Source: Vibrio sp. HA2012 (lineage in GTDB: Bacteria; Pseudomonadota; Gammaproteobacteria; Enterobacterales; Vibrionaceae). Taken from it: a stretch of DNA of 64,000 nucleotides. Of this stretch, positions 8,976 to 17,645 are shown in pieces. The stretch spans positions 62,001-126,000 of the forward strand of contig NZ_PFXK01000003.1 in NCBI RefSeq assembly GCF_002812955.1, written 5' to 3'. How positions within the stretch are numbered: the first letter of the stretch is position 1; each line of letters starts with the position of its first letter. The notes below the pieces were generated by a model. The model was given only the letters and a program-made list of their open reading frames with translations, did no database searches and was not told the origin of the DNA. A program made the position numbers and the translations under genes.

Positions 8976-10669
8976 GGGATTACTCCTTTAGGTAAAAAAC
9001 GAGACAAACTGTTCAGCAACCACATGACGATCGCTACTAAAAAGACAACTAACACTGAAACGGCAGAAGCAAGAACCTTGTTACCACTTTCATCTAAATT
9101 AAAGATCACAACGCCCAACGTTTCTGTACCTGCACTCCACAGCAAAGCCGAAACCGTCAGTTCATTTACTGCCGTTAGGAACACCAATAAAGCACCGGCA
9201 AAAGCGGAAGGTGTAAGCAAAGGAAAAATAATATCTTTAAGACGTACCAACAGACTAGCCCCGGATAACTGAGCTGCTTCTTCCATTGAAGGATCAATTT
9301 GTTTCATCTGGGTAAAAACCGGCTTAAAGCAAACCGCCATAAAACGAGCCAGATAAGCAATAAATATAATGGCTAAACTGCCGTACAGACTCCACCCCAA
9401 CCATGGCAGCGGACGAGCAAACAGTAAAATACAAGCGATTGCCAATACAATACCTGGCAACGTAAATGGAATATCTATCATACTGATCAGTAACTGAGAT
9501 TTTTTCCCCGCATAGCGTGTCGCCAAATAGGCAAGCACAACACAGATCCCCATTAACGTAACAGCAGCACTGACAGAAAGCAGCAAACTATTAATTAATG
9601 CAGTATAAGTCGCACTCTGTTTAGAAAAAACCGTTGCATAAGCCTCAAATGTTAATGTTTGCCAGTTCAGCGGAACCCCCATAGTTGGGATCAAAGAGCT
9701 GAATATCAGAGCCAGCAGAGGAAGAATCAAGATAATAAAAAGCAGTAAAGCCAAAGCCAGTTCAGCAGCCTTACGATATTGTCCTAAAGGAATAAACAGA
9801 GTCTGTCCACTTCCCCCGATAAGATGTAAAGAGCTGGCCTGCTGAGCTTTATTCTGTAAATACACAATCAGATACGCCAATATCGCCATCAAAATAGATA
9901 AACTGGCAACATCATTAAGAACACTAGTGCCAAAATTCGCCATCTGCTGATAAATCAGTGTCGGTAGCACCAAATAGGAAATTGGAATACCGATCATGGC
10001 AGCGATACCAAAATTTCCAAGGGCAGAAACAAAAGCCAATGCCGCTGCCGCAAGCAAAGCCGGGTAACATAGCGGCAGAATAATGTCTGACATCAGGTGC
10101 CGGTTAGAAGCACCGCACAACCTAGCCGCTTCTATTTGCTCTTTAGGCAGAGCAATAAGCTGAGTTCGTAGCGCAAGAAAGACTAAAGGTGCATGTTGAA
10201 TACCCAGTAAAAAAGCAATCCCCTCTGCAGAATAGATAGGATTGGAACTTCCTAATGCCGGAGCCATCCCCAGACTTTTTAGAATTGTGCTGCTCGGTCC
10301 AAACAATTGTATCCAGCATAATGCCATCACCTGAGGAGGTATCATCATTGGCAGCATGAAAAGAAAAGCCCACAGAGACTTATAACCAATATTGGTTAAA
10401 GCAATCAGAAACGCCAATGTCCCTCCGATAAGTAACGAAAGTAACATCGCGAGGCTACTGGTATAAAAACTATGCCAGAGAGCTTTCCAGGTTGATGACT
10501 GAGAGAGCATCCGCCACAAGCTGGACTGTCCCCCATCACTAATATCAGAAAGAGATGTAATAAAAAGCTGTAGTGATGGCAGGACAGTAAGAATACCAAC
10601 CATTACTAATAAGAGAATAACAAGCCCCTTATAGAGGCTTGTGTTATATGTCATACCCACAGAGTTCAT
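8963..10669 (-). CDS. Fused two-domain ABC permease (AfuB/FbpB-like)
   Basis: Inner-membrane permease of 568 residues made of two tandem BPD_transp_1 domains. Each has about six TM helices and an EAA loop: EAARLCGASNRHLMSDIILP near residue 180 in the first half, EEAAQLSGASLLVRLKDIIFP near 465 in the second. This fused architecture is typical of the iron(III)/sugar-phosphate Afu/Fbp group. An alternative ATG five codons in has GTGGG upstream. It lies between its binding protein and its ATPase. Confidence 0.92.
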   Translation of the reverse strand: MNSVGMTYNTSLYKGLVILLLVMVGILTVLPSLQLFITSLSDISDGGQSSLWRMLSQSSTWKALWHSFYTSSLAMLLSLLIGGTLAFLIALTNIGYKSLWAFLFMLPMMIPPQVMALCWIQLFGPSSTILKSLGMAPALGSSNPIYSAEGIAFLLGIQHAPLVFLALRTQLIALPKEQIEAARLCGASNRHLMSDIILPLCYPALLAAAALAFVSALGNFGIAAMIGIPISYLVLPTLIYQQMANFGTSVLNDVASLSILMAILAYLIVYLQNKAQQASSLHLIGGSGQTLFIPLGQYRKAAELALALLLFIILILPLLALIFSSLIPTMGVPLNWQTLTFEAYATVFSKQSATYTALINSLLLSVSAAVTLMGICVVLAYLATRYAGKKSQLLISMIDIPFTLPGIVLAIACILLFARPLPWLGWSLYGSLAIIFIAYLARFMAVCFKPVFTQMKQIDPSMEEAAQLSGASLLVRLKDIIFPLLTPSAFAGALLVFLTAVNELTVSALLWSAGTETLGVVIFNLDESGNKVLASAVSVLVVFLVAIVMWLLNSLSRFLPKGVIPWQS

Positions 10670-10688
10670 AATTTGCTAACAGACAATG

Positions 10689-11651
10689 TTAATTAAAAAT
10701 TTTGGCAAAGCGATCTTTGTTGTTGTTGGCGTTCTGCAATGCACTTTCAGGGTTAAACGCCATCATTTTTATTTCAGAGCGTGGCGGGAACCCTGCTGGC
10801 GTACCAACGATATTTGATGCGGGTAAATAGCCCTGGGATTTAACCAACTCTTGTCCCTGATTTGAAAGTAGAAAATCAACGAATTTTTGTGCCGCTTGCT
10901 TTTCTTTACTATCAGCCAGGATAGCAACAGGCTCTGTTACCATGCTCACCCCTTCTTTCGGAAAAACAAATTCTATTGGAGCACCTTTCGCTTTTTCCCG
11001 GATAGCCAAATAGTCAACAAGCGCACCATAGGCCTTGGTACCAGAGGAAAGCGCATTCAACACACCACCGTTCCCCCCTTGAGCTTGAACCTGATTGTCT
11101 TTTAATTGTTGATAGTAATCCCAGCCGATATTGTTATTTTCTGTCAAAGTCGCCAGATGAATCAATGCTGCACCAGAGTATAAAGGGCTAGGCATAGCGG
11201 TTAGGTTTCTCAGATTCGGTTTCGTCAGATCCCACCATGAATCCGGCTTAAAGCTTGCTTGTGTATTATAGGCAATCCCTGTGGTAATCATTTTTGTACC
11301 ATAGTAATAGCCTTTGGCATCGTACAACGCCAAATCATAATCACTTTTATACTGCGATATATAAGGATAAAGCAGGCCTTCTCCTTTTAATGACTCCATG
11401 GTAACGCTATCAGCAATCAGAAGCAGATCCGGACTTTTCACTCCCGCTTCTCTTTCGGTCTGGAAACGCGCCATCAATTTAGTGGTTCCATCACGAATCC
11501 AGTTCACTCGAATCTCTGGATTTTGTTTTTCAAACGCGGCGACCGTTTGTTGTGCATCCTGATTAGGCTGACTGGTATATAGCATTAATGTTGTTTGGGC
11601 ACTCGCAGAAGCGGAAACCAGTGTTAATAAAAAAGCAGTTACTTTTTTCAT
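10689..11651 (-). CDS. ABC periplasmic substrate-binding protein (AfuA-like)
   Basis: Exported binding protein of about 320 residues. The signal peptide MKKVTAFLLTLVSASASAQ ends in an AxA-type site. The mature protein opens with TTLMLYTSQPNQDAQQTVAAFE, characteristic of the extracellular solute-binding family that includes AfuA and FbpA. A GAGGGA ribosome-binding site precedes the ATG at 11651; the longer open frame upstream lacks one. It is the first gene of a six-gene operon ending at 5872. AfuA of Actinobacillus binds hexose phosphates, so a phosphorylated ligand is plausible, but ligand residues were not assigned. Confidence 0.9.
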   Translation of the reverse strand: MKKVTAFLLTLVSASASAQTTLMLYTSQPNQDAQQTVAAFEKQNPEIRVNWIRDGTTKLMARFQTEREAGVKSPDLLLIADSVTMESLKGEGLLYPYISQYKSDYDLALYDAKGYYYGTKMITTGIAYNTQASFKPDSWWDLTKPNLRNLTAMPSPLYSGAALIHLATLTENNNIGWDYYQQLKDNQVQAQGGNGGVLNALSSGTKAYGALVDYLAIREKAKGAPIEFVFPKEGVSMVTEPVAILADSKEKQAAQKFVDFLLSNQGQELVKSQGYLPASNIVGTPAGFPPRSEIKMMAFNPESALQNANNNKDRFAKIFN

Positions 11652-11746
11652 ACATCCCTCGTTTAGATAAATACTTAGTTTCAGTACCAAGAAGCTGTTC
11701 GTCCATACCAGTAAACCATGATTATGTGACACAAATACTGCATTTT

Positions 11747-11801
11747 GATTTCGTTTTAATATTAAATTAATTTCCAAAAGAAACTTTAAAACAATCGAAA
11801 T
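11747..11801. promoter_or_regulatory. Divergent promoter region with TTTCG-type inverted elements
   Basis: The 233-base gap between the binding-protein gene and the second deoR gene holds GATTTCGTTTTAA at 11747-11759 and its approximate inverse TTAAAACAATCGAAAT at 11786-11801. TTCG/CGAA cores flanked by A/T runs resemble GlpR/DeoR operators. They are probably bound by the adjacent DeoR protein to control both divergent units. Confidence 0.45.
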
Positions 11802-11884
11802 AAGCTGATATAGTAAAGATATACAGGGCTAAACTACAGATAAACAGGAACCGGAAATCCCCCGGAAGAAACGGTTAAATAGCT

Positions 11885-12643
11885 ATGCTAAATCAAGATG
11901 AACGCCGCAATACCATTGTGCAGAAAGTCGTTACCGAAGGTGAAAAGAGTGTCGACGAATTATCCCGACTTTTTCAGGTTTCACTGCAAACCATTCGTGC
12001 AGACGTTCGCTTTCTAACCGAAAGAGGCAAGGTTTTTAGAACCCACGGTGGTGTCGCCGCTTTTCAACGGGAAAACGTAGAATATCATTCCCGTGAATTA
12101 CATAACCGGGAAGGTAAAGAACGAATAGGCGCAGCCGTAGTTTCCCATTTATCCAAAGGAAGCCACTGCTTCTTGGGGACAGGTACTACGGTAGAGATGG
12201 TTACTCACGCATTAAATAAAGATATCACTCTTGATGTTTATACCAATAATCTCTATGCCGCTTCACACCTTTGTGATTACCCGAATATCAATATCACCAT
12301 TGCCGGCGGTTTACTGCGTAAGAGAGACAGGGATATCATCGGCGGTGATGCTCTGAATTTTTTCCAACGTTATCGGGCACAAGTGGGTGTTGTATCCGTA
12401 GGCGGTATCGACGCTGAAGGCTACTTATATGATTACAAAGATAGTGAAGTGATGGCCAGAGAAGCATTATGTAAATACGCACAACTTACAATATTAGTCG
12501 TTGATAGCGGAAAAAAAGGCATCATCGCCAGTTGCCAAAATGGCCATATTCGCGACTTTAATTTAGTTGTAGCTGATTTTGCACCGACTGAAGAGATAGC
12601 TTCAGAGTTAAAGAAGAGTTCAACAATTTGGGAAACTGTCTGA
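11885..12643 (+). CDS. DeoR-family transcriptional repressor
   Basis: Second DeoR-type regulator, 252 residues. N-terminal HTH: KSVDELSRLFQVSLQTIRADVRFL, with the VFRTHGGV wing. The DeoRC sensor domain carries HCFLGTGTTVEMVTHAL, TIAGGLLRKRDRDIIGG and GVVSVGGID, matching the sugar-phosphate sensor fold (GlpR-like). It is divergent from the ABC/phosphatase operon, so it is the most likely local repressor, with a phosphorylated metabolite as inducer. The protein ends 50 bases from the convergent cobalt-transport operon. Confidence 0.92.
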   Translation: MLNQDERRNTIVQKVVTEGEKSVDELSRLFQVSLQTIRADVRFLTERGKVFRTHGGVAAFQRENVEYHSRELHNREGKERIGAAVVSHLSKGSHCFLGTGTTVEMVTHALNKDITLDVYTNNLYAASHLCDYPNINITIAGGLLRKRDRDIIGGDALNFFQRYRAQVGVVSVGGIDAEGYLYDYKDSEVMAREALCKYAQLTILVVDSGKKGIIASCQNGHIRDFNLVVADFAPTEEIASELKKSSTIWETV

Positions 12644-12692
12644 TTTACTGATTTTTCAGCACAAAATCCGATATGTTCAAATCGATCCTAAC

Positions 12693-13343
12693 CTAAAAAG
12701 TTAACACGCCATTTTCAAGACGGTATTCAATCGAGGTCAATGCCTGCCGGAGTTTTTTATCATGACTGACCAATACCATAGGTAAGTCGACAGTAATTAA
12801 TATATCGATAAGCATTTGGTAGTTTTGCTCATCAAGGCCGTTCGTAGGTTCGTCCAAAAGCAATACTTCTGGTTCCATCACCAAAATGGTCGCCAGAGAA
12901 ACCAATCTTTTTTGCCCCCCGGATAACAGATGACTGACACTATGGGCAAGGTGTTCAATACCAAGCTTTCTTAAGGTCTGATATGCCAGTTCTTGCGCTT
13001 TTTCCTGGCTATGACCTTGATTAACCGGGCCAAAGCAGACATCCTCAATCACTGTTGGACAGAATAACTGGTCATCTGAATCCTGAAAAAGCAGCCCTAT
13101 TCGGGTACGATACCTAGCAAAATCTTTTTCTGTTCTACAAGGCTGACCAAACAGTCTGACGTCACCTTTCACATTTTGTAACAAGCCTAACATCATCATT
13201 AAAAGGGTACTTTTCCCACTACCATTACTTCCTGTTATCGCTACTTTCTGACCTCTCACTAAACAGAAATCCAGTTGTTCAACACAGAATTGTCCATTTG
13301 ATCGCTGATAGGACAACTTTCGGAGTTCAATCAATTTATCCAT
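12693..13343 (-). CDS. cbiO: Cobalt ECF-type ABC ATPase CbiO
   Basis: Energising ATPase of the cobalt importer, 216 residues. Walker A is GSNGSGKST, the Q-loop LLFQDSDDQLFCPTV (with the DDQ typical of ECF ATPases), the signature LLSGGQKRLVSLA and Walker B VLLLDEPTNGLD. Slightly shorter than most CbiO proteins (about 240-280). Ten bases separate it from cbiQ, and it is the last gene of the riboswitch-controlled operon. The operon has one ATPase gene, so a homodimer is expected. Confidence 0.92.
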   Translation of the reverse strand: MDKLIELRKLSYQRSNGQFCVEQLDFCLVRGQKVAITGSNGSGKSTLLMMMLGLLQNVKGDVRLFGQPCRTEKDFARYRTRIGLLFQDSDDQLFCPTVIEDVCFGPVNQGHSQEKAQELAYQTLRKLGIEHLAHSVSHLLSGGQKRLVSLATILVMEPEVLLLDEPTNGLDEQNYQMLIDILITVDLPMVLVSHDKKLRQALTSIEYRLENGVLTF

Positions 13344-13353
13344 ACCCCATTCC

Positions 13354-14133
13354 TCAGAAGTACACCGGTTTAGGCCAAATACCCATTAGATCCAATACCA
13401 AAAGAAATATGGAAATGAATACCCAGAAAAGAAAACGAAAATTCAGATACCGTACGGGCTCAGGATGAGCTATCACGGGAAAAATTCCCTGATATCCCCG
13501 ACATTTCATAGCAAACCATATGCGATCTGCTCTTTCTAATGCGCGGACTAATAACATTCCAAATAAATAGCCATAACTACGCCAGTTATGCAACGTTGAA
13601 CCATTACCAAATCCACGTGCACGCATTGCTATTCTGAGGCTGGACACTTCCTGTTGTATGACACTAATATACCGAATGCAAAACTGTAGTAGCAGAATTA
13701 ATTTTATAGGCACCCTAAGAAGAGAAAGGGCCCTGGAAAGTTCCACCCCTGATGTTCCGCAATTCTGACTCATCATGACAATAGCGGAAATCGTCGCTTT
13801 AATAAAAACTTCCTGAGCTTTTAGTATACCAACTTCCGATAATACCAATCCTCCCAAATGCACCACTCGGTCATCAATAAACGAAAATGGCAACGGTATA
13901 ATTGTCAGAACAACCATACTATCTACCAACATTAATCTTTTCAGACCAAAGAGTAAGCTCATTGGACTTTTTATCCATAAAATTAGCGCGATCAGGAAAT
14001 ATCCGATAAGTGAATAAATATGTCCGGATAAGACTATTGCGACGATCAAAGTAACAGCAAGAATAATCCTGAGATGAGCAGGAAGAGAATGAGCCTTCGT
14101 TTGCTTAACTAAGGTCACTAATGTCGCTTCCAT
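13354..14133 (-). CDS. cbiQ: Cobalt ECF transporter transmembrane protein CbiQ
   Basis: Scaffold T-component of the cobalt importer, 259 residues with about five to six TM segments. The two coupling motifs are visible as SLRIAMRARGFGNG (about residue 160) and WFAMKCRGYQG (about residue 207), each with the Ala/Cys-Arg-Gly core that contacts the ATPases. The start shares one base with the stop of the upstream gene (TAATG), so translation is coupled. This is an inner-membrane protein. Confidence 0.92.
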   Translation of the reverse strand: MEATLVTLVKQTKAHSLPAHLRIILAVTLIVAIVLSGHIYSLIGYFLIALILWIKSPMSLLFGLKRLMLVDSMVVLTIIPLPFSFIDDRVVHLGGLVLSEVGILKAQEVFIKATISAIVMMSQNCGTSGVELSRALSLLRVPIKLILLLQFCIRYISVIQQEVSSLRIAMRARGFGNGSTLHNWRSYGYLFGMLLVRALERADRIWFAMKCRGYQGIFPVIAHPEPVRYLNFRFLFWVFISIFLLVLDLMGIWPKPVYF

Positions 14134-14732
14134 TATACTTTTCCTGCCACCTTCCGGTTTCTGAATATAATTAACAAACCAAATAAACCTAGGATATAGC
14201 CAATTCCTCCCAGAATATCGTGCATACGTGTCTTCGCTTCATAACGATCTATTTTTTCCCTCAAAGGGCGTATTGCTTTAGTAATCGCTATCTGGAGATC
14301 TTGCTGACTTAACGATGAAGAACACTGATTTTCACCAGAAATCCGATTCTGGGGAGCAGAAGATGAAGTAACATCCTGAGAACCAGATTCATTTTCTATA
14401 AATTCACTTTTGTTCAGGTCATAAAAAGCGACATGTCCTTGCCCTCCATCTCCACGCACAGTATAGGTATCAGGAGTAATTGAGCCGAAACTAAACCAAC
14501 CGCTTTCATCTGCCACGATAGAATGGAGAACTTCTTCACCTTTGATAAGGTCTATCTTCGCACCTGATGCCGGTGGACTCCCCCCACCAACAAAGTAAAT
14601 TTCACCTTCAACCAGATTGCCTTCAAGGTAGACAGACATCCGGATCTGATGGGCACAAGCAAATAAGCTGATACACATACAAAGAAAAAATAAAATGACA
14701 GATCGAACTGTATATAAGACTGATTTATTCAT
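14133..14732 (-). CDS. CbiL/NikL-like periplasmic component of the cobalt importer
   Basis: Membrane protein of 199 residues. It has an N-terminal signal segment (VRSVILFFLCMCISLFACAHQ), a periplasmic carboxypeptidase-regulatory-like beta domain (VEGEIYFVGGGSPPASGA...GWFSFGSITPDTYTVRGDG) and a C-terminal TM helix (GGIGYILGLFGLLIIF). This is the architecture of the NikL/CbiL auxiliary protein that replaces CbiN in some nickel/cobalt ECF systems and assists metal loading. It lies between cbiM and cbiQ. It is not the precorrin methyltransferase that shares the CbiL name. Confidence 0.8.
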   Translation of the reverse strand: MNKSVLYTVRSVILFFLCMCISLFACAHQIRMSVYLEGNLVEGEIYFVGGGSPPASGAKIDLIKGEEVLHSIVADESGWFSFGSITPDTYTVRGDGGQGHVAFYDLNKSEFIENESGSQDVTSSSAPQNRISGENQCSSSLSQQDLQIAITKAIRPLREKIDRYEAKTRMHDILGGIGYILGLFGLLIIFRNRKVAGKV

Positions 14733-14748
14733 AAGTATCTAACTCTTA

Positions 14749-15345
14749 CTATTTCTGGCTATTTATCAGCTCAGGACGAATTTTCTTTAATAAATGGACA
14801 GAATACGCACATATAAAACCTTCCAGTAAAGCCACCGGAATATGCGCTACAATAACTAGAGAAGCACTGTTGAGGAAGACATCCCCAGATAAAGTCAAAG
14901 CCAGTGCAACCATGAGACTGGTCAAGAATACAGCACCAAATCCGGAGATAAATCCGACAACGTAGGAGGACCATCTGGAAAAATATGGCCGTATACACAT
15001 TCCGATAATCACTGCCGGAACAGCAATATTAATCGTATTGACACCCAACACGACAATGCCACCGAAACCGAAAAAAACAGCCTGCAGTACGAGCCCTATT
15101 AGCACAACCGGGAATACTCCCCAACCAAGGAGTAATCCAATTAATCCATTAAAAATAAGATGAACACTTGATGGTCCTATTGGTATATGAATCAAAGAAG
15201 CAACAAAAAAGCAGGCAGCGAGTACGGCAGCCTGTGGAATTTTATCATCCGTCAATTGACGTAAACCAATGACAGAACCCACCAATGTGATCACAGCACC
15301 AGCAGCAAGAACAGGTACACTGAGTACCCCATCAACGATATGCAA
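14749..15345 (-). CDS. cbiM: Cobalt transporter substrate-binding membrane component CbiM
   Basis: Metal-binding S-component, 198 residues, about six TM helices. The N-terminus MHIVDGVLSVP is diagnostic: the free amino group and His2 bind Co(II). LIHIPIGPSSVHLIFNGLIGLLLG carries the other conserved His residues. GAGGA precedes the ATG. It is the first gene of the cbiM-L-Q-O operon and lies directly downstream of a cobalamin riboswitch, which marks it as cobalt rather than nickel specific. Confidence 0.94.
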   Translation of the reverse strand: MHIVDGVLSVPVLAAGAVITLVGSVIGLRQLTDDKIPQAAVLAACFFVASLIHIPIGPSSVHLIFNGLIGLLLGWGVFPVVLIGLVLQAVFFGFGGIVVLGVNTINIAVPAVIIGMCIRPYFSRWSSYVVGFISGFGAVFLTSLMVALALTLSGDVFLNSASLVIVAHIPVALLEGFICAYSVHLLKKIRPELINSQK

Positions 15346-15427
15346 TTAATTATCCTCAACACGCTTTTATATTAATAGCTATTGATATTAATAAATCCGG
15401 GGGGATAATCATTCTGAGTGTTCCCGC

Positions 15428-15553
15428 CCAGATAACATATAATTGTTATCTGGTAGGATCTGACTTGTGACAACGGCCAAAATAACTCCGACGTCACTTA
15501 CAGTTGCGGGTACAGTTTAGGATTTTCACCTAATTCACTTTATACCAGATAAC
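15428..15553 (-). promoter_or_regulatory. Cobalamin riboswitch (compact) controlling cbiM-L-Q-O
   Basis: Read on the minus strand, the leader contains GGTGAAAATCC (complement of 15520-15530) followed by CCCGCAACTGTAA (complement of 15498-15510), the near-invariant core of B12 riboswitches, then an AAGTCAGATCC block. An 11-bp P1 stem closes it (15543-15553 with 15445-15455, perfect). The 3' arm of P1 can instead pair with 15428-15436 (9 bp, perfect), so P1 and the downstream hairpin exclude each other, as expected of an expression platform. The roughly 109-nt aptamer suits a compact class. Repression of cobalt import by cobalamin is the expected effect. Confidence 0.9.
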
Positions 15554-15672
15554 GGGCTGGAGTCTCTCACACTGACTTCTGAAGTAATTTGACCTGTATC
15601 AATTTTACTAAAAGTCTCCCCTTATGCTATTCTTTCAAGAGTACAGATAACTATTCTGCCGTTCTTATATTT

Positions 15673-16431
15673 ATGACCATACTGTCAGATATCCCGGTGC
15701 ATAAGATCTTCCCCTGTAATTCACAGGGAAGAGATCTGTTTGTCGGAGATATTCATGGCCAATATGCTCTCCTAATCCACGCCCTGAAAGTCCTTCATTT
15801 TGATAAGTATCATGACCGGATTTTTTCCGTCGGCGATTTAACCGATCGTGGAATAGATTCACTACGCTGTCTGAAACTTGCCCGAGAAAAATGGTTTTTC
15901 CCCGTTTTAGGTAATCATGAAAGCTTTATTCTGGAAAAGTACGACAACGATATTTACAAGCAAAATGTATGGATTATGAATGGAGGAGAATGGTGGTTTT
16001 CATTATCCCGTGAAGAAAAAGCGTTAGCCCGGAATATCGTATCTTCCTGTTATAGCCTGACACTTTCAGTTACGGTCGGAAAGTTAGTTATCGGGCTGAT
16101 ACATGCCTCCTATCCTTTTTCCGTCTGGCCCCCCGATGAAAGAAACACCTCTGATGAATCCCTGCATGAAATGCTATGGGGACGCGATGATATTCTGAAA
16201 AACACCGGCCACCACATCAATCACACTGATCTCGTAATCTGTGGGCATACACCATTAGTGACTCCGCAACTGAAGCAAAATAAGCTATTTATAGATACCG
16301 GAGCCGCTTACAATAGCAGTAAATTTATTCCCGATCCTCGTCTGACACTCTGTGAACTTCAGGCGGAAACCATACTGATACATTCAATTAATATGCATGA
16401 CGAAAAACATTACCACCTTCCGTTTAGCTAA
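15673..16431 (+). CDS. Metallophosphatase of the PPP/lambda-phosphatase type
   Basis: Serine/threonine-phosphatase-fold protein, 252 residues from this ATG. The metal-site motifs appear in order: FVGDIHG (about residue 24), SVGDLTDRG (about 51) and VLGNHE (about 77), then LVIGLIHASYPF and ICGHTPLV near the C-terminus. Closest in layout to PrpA/PrpB and phage lambda phosphatases. The longer frame from TTG at 15589 lacks a good ribosome-binding site and precedes the conserved fold. It is a single gene, convergent with nnrS (14-base gap). The substrate may be a phosphoprotein or a dinucleotide. Confidence 0.85.
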   Translation: MTILSDIPVHKIFPCNSQGRDLFVGDIHGQYALLIHALKVLHFDKYHDRIFSVGDLTDRGIDSLRCLKLAREKWFFPVLGNHESFILEKYDNDIYKQNVWIMNGGEWWFSLSREEKALARNIVSSCYSLTLSVTVGKLVIGLIHASYPFSVWPPDERNTSDESLHEMLWGRDDILKNTGHHINHTDLVICGHTPLVTPQLKQNKLFIDTGAAYNSSKFIPDPRLTLCELQAETILIHSINMHDEKHYHLPFS

Positions 16432-16445
16432 CAACAGACTGTTTT

Positions 16446-17645
16446 TTAACCCGGCTGACCATCTACCCGTGGTTGAGTCAGCATATGAGTTGCCATAAAC
16501 AAATACAGAAGAAAGCTGAATAGCACAAACATATTATTCCCTATTAAAGTCATACTGGAAGGTAGCAACTCATAAGCTTGGGCAATATGCAAGATTTCCA
16601 GACCGAACATCAATAATATTGCCAGTCTGATAAGCCAGCTATTGGCGAGTCTTCTACCTGTATGTCTCTGACCAACTACCAGTAAAACCATCAGTATCGA
16701 CAAAGATAACGCCCCCTTCATCACAGAAAATAATGATAAACCTGCATCAGGTATTCCCCATATATTCGATGTCCCAATCAAACAAAAACCAACCGCAACA
16801 AATAGGTAAACCGAATAAAGTGCCTGATAATAAAAATCCCGCCATGCCTTTTTCATATGCCAATCATTAAGGATATTTAAAATAGCAGCAGCACTGGCAA
16901 GGGAAAACCAACCACTGACCGTGCTAGAAGGCAATACAAAATCAGAAAGCAAATATAAGGCAATGACTCCAATAGCAAAATTCCTGCGCGGTGGTTTAGC
17001 AAAATGACGTTCATCTATAATTCCATACTTATCTAGTGCTAAGTTAACCACAACATTAGACATCCGACTAAAAACCGTCATATACATGACAAGAACAAGA
17101 CCCAGGCAGACCTTCAGCCAAGATAGTATCACTTCAGGATGTTGAATATCCCAAAACAGACCCATAAGACTCTGAGCCCCAAGCAGCAACCATAACTGAT
17201 AATAAAAAATCCGATGTCGACAGTGTTTCTTGTCCAGAACCGAGGGGGTTAAAGAGGCCAACAACATAACCAGATAGGCGATTCCAAAGAAAACGGACGG
17301 CAAAATTCCGCAATAGATATAAAACCACGAGAAAATGCGAGCAATACCCCAAACAACAATAAGTGTAAATAAACGACCAAACTGAACTTTTTCAGTGTTT
17401 GTCCAGGCAGGAAACGCTGTCAGTAAAAAACCAGAAAGGGCTGCCAGCCCGCTGCCAAACAAAAATTCGTACTGATACCAAACTAGGTTGAAACCATTAA
17501 ACCCATCACGGTAAACAACATAACCAAAAATAAAATAATGTAAGCTAAGTAGCACCGTATAAATTGCAGCCACAAGAAAAAAAGGCCTGAAGCCACAGGC
17601 ATAAACCGGTGAATTTTTATCCGATAATTTAAGCAGGCTAATCAT
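16446..17645 (-). CDS. nnrS: NnrS family haem/copper membrane protein
   Basis: Polytopic inner-membrane protein of 399 residues with about 12 hydrophobic segments. The N-terminal block ACGFRPFFLVAAIYTVLL is typical of NnrS, and FLLTAFPAWTNTEK and the AHMLTQ-type tail also fit. NnrS proteins bind haem and copper and protect against nitric oxide in other bacteria. The ATG at 17645 has AGAGGA 6 bases upstream. It overlaps the ABC ATPase by 8 bases, making it the last gene of an importer operon headed by an outer-membrane receptor; that context suggests a role linked to uptake of a metal or metal complex (inference). Confidence 0.88.
   Translation of the reverse strand: MISLLKLSDKNSPVYACGFRPFFLVAAIYTVLLSLHYFIFGYVVYRDGFNGFNLVWYQYEFLFGSGLAALSGFLLTAFPAWTNTEKVQFGRLFTLIVVWGIARIFSWFYIYCGILPSVFFGIAYLVMLLASLTPSVLDKKHCRHRIFYYQLWLLLGAQSLMGLFWDIQHPEVILSWLKVCLGLVLVMYMTVFSRMSNVVVNLALDKYGIIDERHFAKPPRRNFAIGVIALYLLSDFVLPSSTVSGWFSLASAAAILNILNDWHMKKAWRDFYYQALYSVYLFVAVGFCLIGTSNIWGIPDAGLSLFSVMKGALSLSILMVLLVVGQRHTGRRLANSWLIRLAILLMFGLEILHIAQAYELLPSSMTLIGNNMFVLFSFLLYLFMATHMLTQPRVDGQPG

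Noticed and set aside
12693..15345. Nickel rather than cobalt import by the ECF system
   Set aside because: The NikL-like component alone is ambiguous, but the cobalamin riboswitch in the leader points to cobalt.
15589..15672. TTG start giving a longer phosphatase
   Set aside because: The extension has no ribosome-binding site, overlaps the riboswitch-proximal region and adds no conserved residues.
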